Below, piece by piece: positions 61,575-64,000 of a stretch of DNA of 64,000 nucleotides. Position 1 is the first letter of the stretch. Each line of letters opens with the position of its first letter. The stretch lies in assembly GCF_045679555.1 (NCBI RefSeq), contig NC_092120.1:12575805-12639804 (forward strand). Direction: 5' to 3'. Source of the stretch: Salvelinus alpinus. Lineage: Eukaryota > Chordata > Actinopteri > Salmoniformes > Salmonidae. The position numbers were made by a program, and so were the translations under genes. The notes under the pieces were generated by a model. It made no database searches. It was given only the letters and a program-made list of their open reading frames with translations, and was not told the origin of the DNA.

Positions 61575-62627
61575 GTGCTTAAACAATTCGAGCTTCTACT
61601 TTTAAAAATCCACCTTTACAGAAAGTCCATGGAGAATAAGAGCACCTCCTCCCAGCTGCCCACTGCACTGAGGCTAGGTAACACGGTCACCACTGATAAA
61701 TCCATGATAATCAAAAATTTCAATCAGCATTTCTCAACGGCTGGCCATGCCTTCCTCCTGGCTACTACAACCCCGGCCAACAGCTCCGCCTCCCCCGCAG
61801 CTACTCGCCCAAGCCTCCCCAGCTTCTCCTTCACCCAAATCCAGACAGCAGGTGTTCTGAAAGAGCTGCAAAACCTGGACCCGTACAAATCAGCTGGGCT
61901 AGACAATCTGGACACTCTCTTTCTAAAACTATCCGCCGCCATTGTTGCAACCCCTATTACCAGCCTGTTCAACCTCTCTTTCATATCGTCTGAGATCCCT
62001 AAAGATTGGAAAGCTGCCGCGGTCATCCCCCTCTTCAAAGGGGGTGACACCCTAGACCCAAACTGTTACAGACCTATATCCATCCTGCCCTGCCTATCTA
62101 AAGTCTTCGAAAGCCAAGTTAATAAACAGATCACTGACCATTTCGAATCCCACCGTACCTTCTCCGCTGTGCAATCCGGCTTCCGAGCCGGTCAACGGTG
62201 CACCTCAGCCACACTCAAGGTCCTAAATGATATCATAGCCGCCATCGATAACAGACATTACTGTGCAGCCGTATTCATCGACCTGGCCAAGGCTTTCGAC
62301 TCTGTCAATCACCATATTCTTATTGGCAGACTCAATAGCCTTGGTTTCTCAAATGATTGCCTCGCCTGGTTTACCAACTACTTCTCTGATAGAGTTCAGT
62401 GTGTCAAATCGGAGGGCCTGTTGTCCGGACCTCTGGCAGTCTCTATGGGGGTGCCACAGGGTTCAATTCTCGGGCCGACTCTTTTCTCTGTATACATCAA
62501 TGATGTCGCTCTTGCTGCTGGTGATTCTCTGATCCACCTCTACACAGACGACACCCTTCTGTATACTTCTGGCCCTTCGTTGGACACTGTGTTAACAAAC
62601 CTCCAGACGAGCTTCAATGCCATATAA
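61575..62627 (+). pseudogene. LINE reverse-transcriptase domain, ended by a premature stop
   Basis: This open stretch of 350 codons covers RT motifs: KSAGLDNLDTLFLKL, WKAAAVIPLFKGGD, YRPISILPCLSKVFE, QSGFRAGQRCTSATLKV, AVFIDLAKAFDSVNH, GVPQGSILGPTLFSVYIND and HLYTDDTLLYTSG. The catalytic box reads YTDD rather than the usual YADD; both Asp residues are kept. TAA at 62625-62627 stops it, after which the C-terminal sequence LQLLLNASKTKCMLFN continues. The N-terminal linker and most of the endonuclease have been lost by an internal deletion upstream. Confidence 0.85.
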
Positions 62628-63775
62628 CTCTCCTTCCATGGCCTCCAACTGCTCTTAAATGCAAGTAAAACTAAATGCATGCTCTTCAACCGATCAATGC
62701 CTGCACCTGCCCGCCCGTCCAGCATCACTACTCTGGACGGCTCTGACTTAGAATATGTGGATAACTACAAATACCTAGGTGTCTGGTTAGACTGTAAACT
62801 CTCCTTTCAGACTCACATTAAGCATCTCCAATCCTAAATGAAATCTAGAATCGGCTTCCTATTTTGCAACAAAGCCTCCTTCACTCATGCTGCCAAACAT
62901 ACCCTCGTAAAACTGACCATCCTGCCGATCCTCGACTTCAGCGATGTCATTTGTAAAATAGCCTCCAACACTCTACTCAACAAATTGGATGCAGTCTATC
63001 ACAGTGCCATCTGTTTTGTCACCAAAGCCCCATATACTACCCACCACTGTGACCTGTATGCTCTCGTTGGCTAGCCCTCGCTTCACACTCGTTGCCAAAC
63101 CCACTGGCTCCGGGTCATCTACAAGTCTCTGCTAGGTAAACCCAGCCTTATCTCAGCTCACTGGTCACCATAGCAGCACCCACTAGTAGAACTCGTTCCA
63201 TCAGGTATATCTCACTGGACACCCCCAAAGCCAATTCATCCTTTGGCCGCCTTTCCTTCCAGTTCTCTGCTGCCAATGATTGGAACGAACTGCAAAAATC
63301 ACTGAAGCTGGAGGGTCATATCTCCCTCACTAGCTTTAAGCACCAGCTGTCAGAGCAGCTCACAGATCACTGCACCTGTACCTAGCCAATCTGTAAACAG
63401 CCCATCCAACTACCTCATCCCCATACTGTATAAATTTTTTTATCTTGCTCCTTTGCACCCCAGTATCTCTAATTGCACATTCATCTTCTGCACATCTACC
63501 ATTCCAGTGTTTAATTGATATATTGTAATTACCTCGCCACCATGGCCTATTTATTGCCTTAACTCCCTTATCTTACCTCATTTGCACTCACTGTATATAG
63601 ACTTTTTGTTTTCTTTTTTCTACTGTATTATTGACTGTATTTTTGTTTATTCCATGTGTAACTCTGTGTTGTTTTATGTGTCGAACTGCTATGCTTTAGC
63701 TTGGCCAGGTCGCAGTTGCAAATGAGAACTTGTTCTCTACTGGCCTACCTGGTTAAATAAAGGTGAAATATATAT

Positions 63776-64000
63776 ATTTTTGAAATCATCCTCTAACTTG
63801 ATTGGAGTCCACCTGTGGTGAATTCAATTGATTGTAAATTATTTGGAAAGGCACTCACCTGTCTATAGAAGGTTCCACAGTTGATAGTGCATGTCAGAGC
63901 AAAAATCAAGCCATGAGGTTGAAGGAATTGTCCATAGAGCTCTGAGACAGGATTGGGTCGAGGCATAGATCTGGGGAAGGGTACCAAAAAATTGCTGCAG
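63776..64000 (+). mobile_element. Tc1-type element fragment, cut by window end
   Basis: After the LINE tail the sequence 'tgattggagtccacctgtgg' and 'catgtcagagcaaaaatcaa' is typical Tc1 5' flank. The frame from 63916 (MRLKELSIEL, stop, DRIGSRHRSGEGYQKI) is the transposase N-terminus with one nonsense change (TGA at 63946-63948). The left terminal repeat is missing, so the LINE may have inserted into this element. The remainder lies beyond the window. Confidence 0.75.

Larger units (their letters stand above)
60215..63775 (+). mobile_element. LINE of the L2/CR1 group (RSg-1-like), long but disabled
   Basis: A 5' UTR with many 'agctagc' motifs (60240-61090) leads to a short first frame with a 2A-like motif and the start of an APE endonuclease (61097-61441). 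An internal deletion, near 61610, then joins to the reverse-transcriptase domain. The C-terminal region (62640-63400) is recognisable in broken frames. The 3' UTR ends 'ctggttaaataaaggtgaaa' at about 63775. The same tail is seen at 6173-6466 and in two SINE families. The length of about 3.5 kb is near full size minus the deletion. Confidence 0.85.

Overview
The window reads as nuclear DNA of a salmonid fish (salmon, trout or charr group; species not determinable by eye). Introns are GT-AG, non-coding DNA is AT-rich, and about half of the recognisable sequence is mobile DNA typical of salmonids: HpaI-type and 5S-rRNA-derived SINEs, a LINE that shares their 3' tail, Tc1/mariner copies including Sleeping Beauty-type ends, hAT-like miniature elements, and a Ty3/gypsy copy plus a solo LTR.

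Four intact multi-exon genes and one dead gene are supported. From left to right: s100a1 (+, 944-1657), a decayed mettl25b/rrnad1 (-, 3693-8367), isg20l2 (+, 9270-11660), a very long brevican bcan (+, 24842-37482, 13 coding exons, 1782 codons) and hapln2 (-, 39186-42577, 5 coding exons, 337 codons). Exon phases were followed by hand and both bcan and hapln2 close in frame. The gene content resembles human 1q21-q23: ISG20L2 and METTL25B are a divergent pair, and BCAN and HAPLN2 form one of the four vertebrate lectican/link-protein pairs. Brevican and Hapln2 are expected to act together, the link protein stabilising brevican on hyaluronan in brain matrix.

Layout: 1-3.6 kb s100a1 and miniature transposons; 3.7-8.4 kb mettl25b pseudogene, carrying two LINE fragments and one TGTAAC-ended element; 8.4-11.7 kb shared promoter and isg20l2; 12.2-14.1 kb two opposed LINE pieces; 14.1-24.8 kb gene-poor DNA with SINEs, a solo LTR and a Tc1 nested in another Tc1-like element; 24.8-37.6 kb bcan, whose introns hold SINEs, foldback elements and a 1.6 kb Tc1; 37.6-43 kb hapln2 and nested hAT/Tc1 insertions; 43-64 kb no host gene recognised, only repeats, including two diverged copies of one long repeat, a gypsy fragment, two more Tc1 copies, a Sleeping Beauty-type miniature and a 3.5 kb LINE with a 2A-like peptide motif.

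The most notable observations are: a recently expanded brevican chondroitin-sulfate repeat region (24 ten-residue units, about 50 Ser-Gly pairs); loss of one mettl25b copy by several independent lesions, plausibly after the salmonid genome duplication; the 2A-like motif in the LINE; one 3' tail shared by a LINE and two unrelated SINE families; and an element with TGTAAC/GTTACA ends that makes perfect 4-bp target duplications at two sites.
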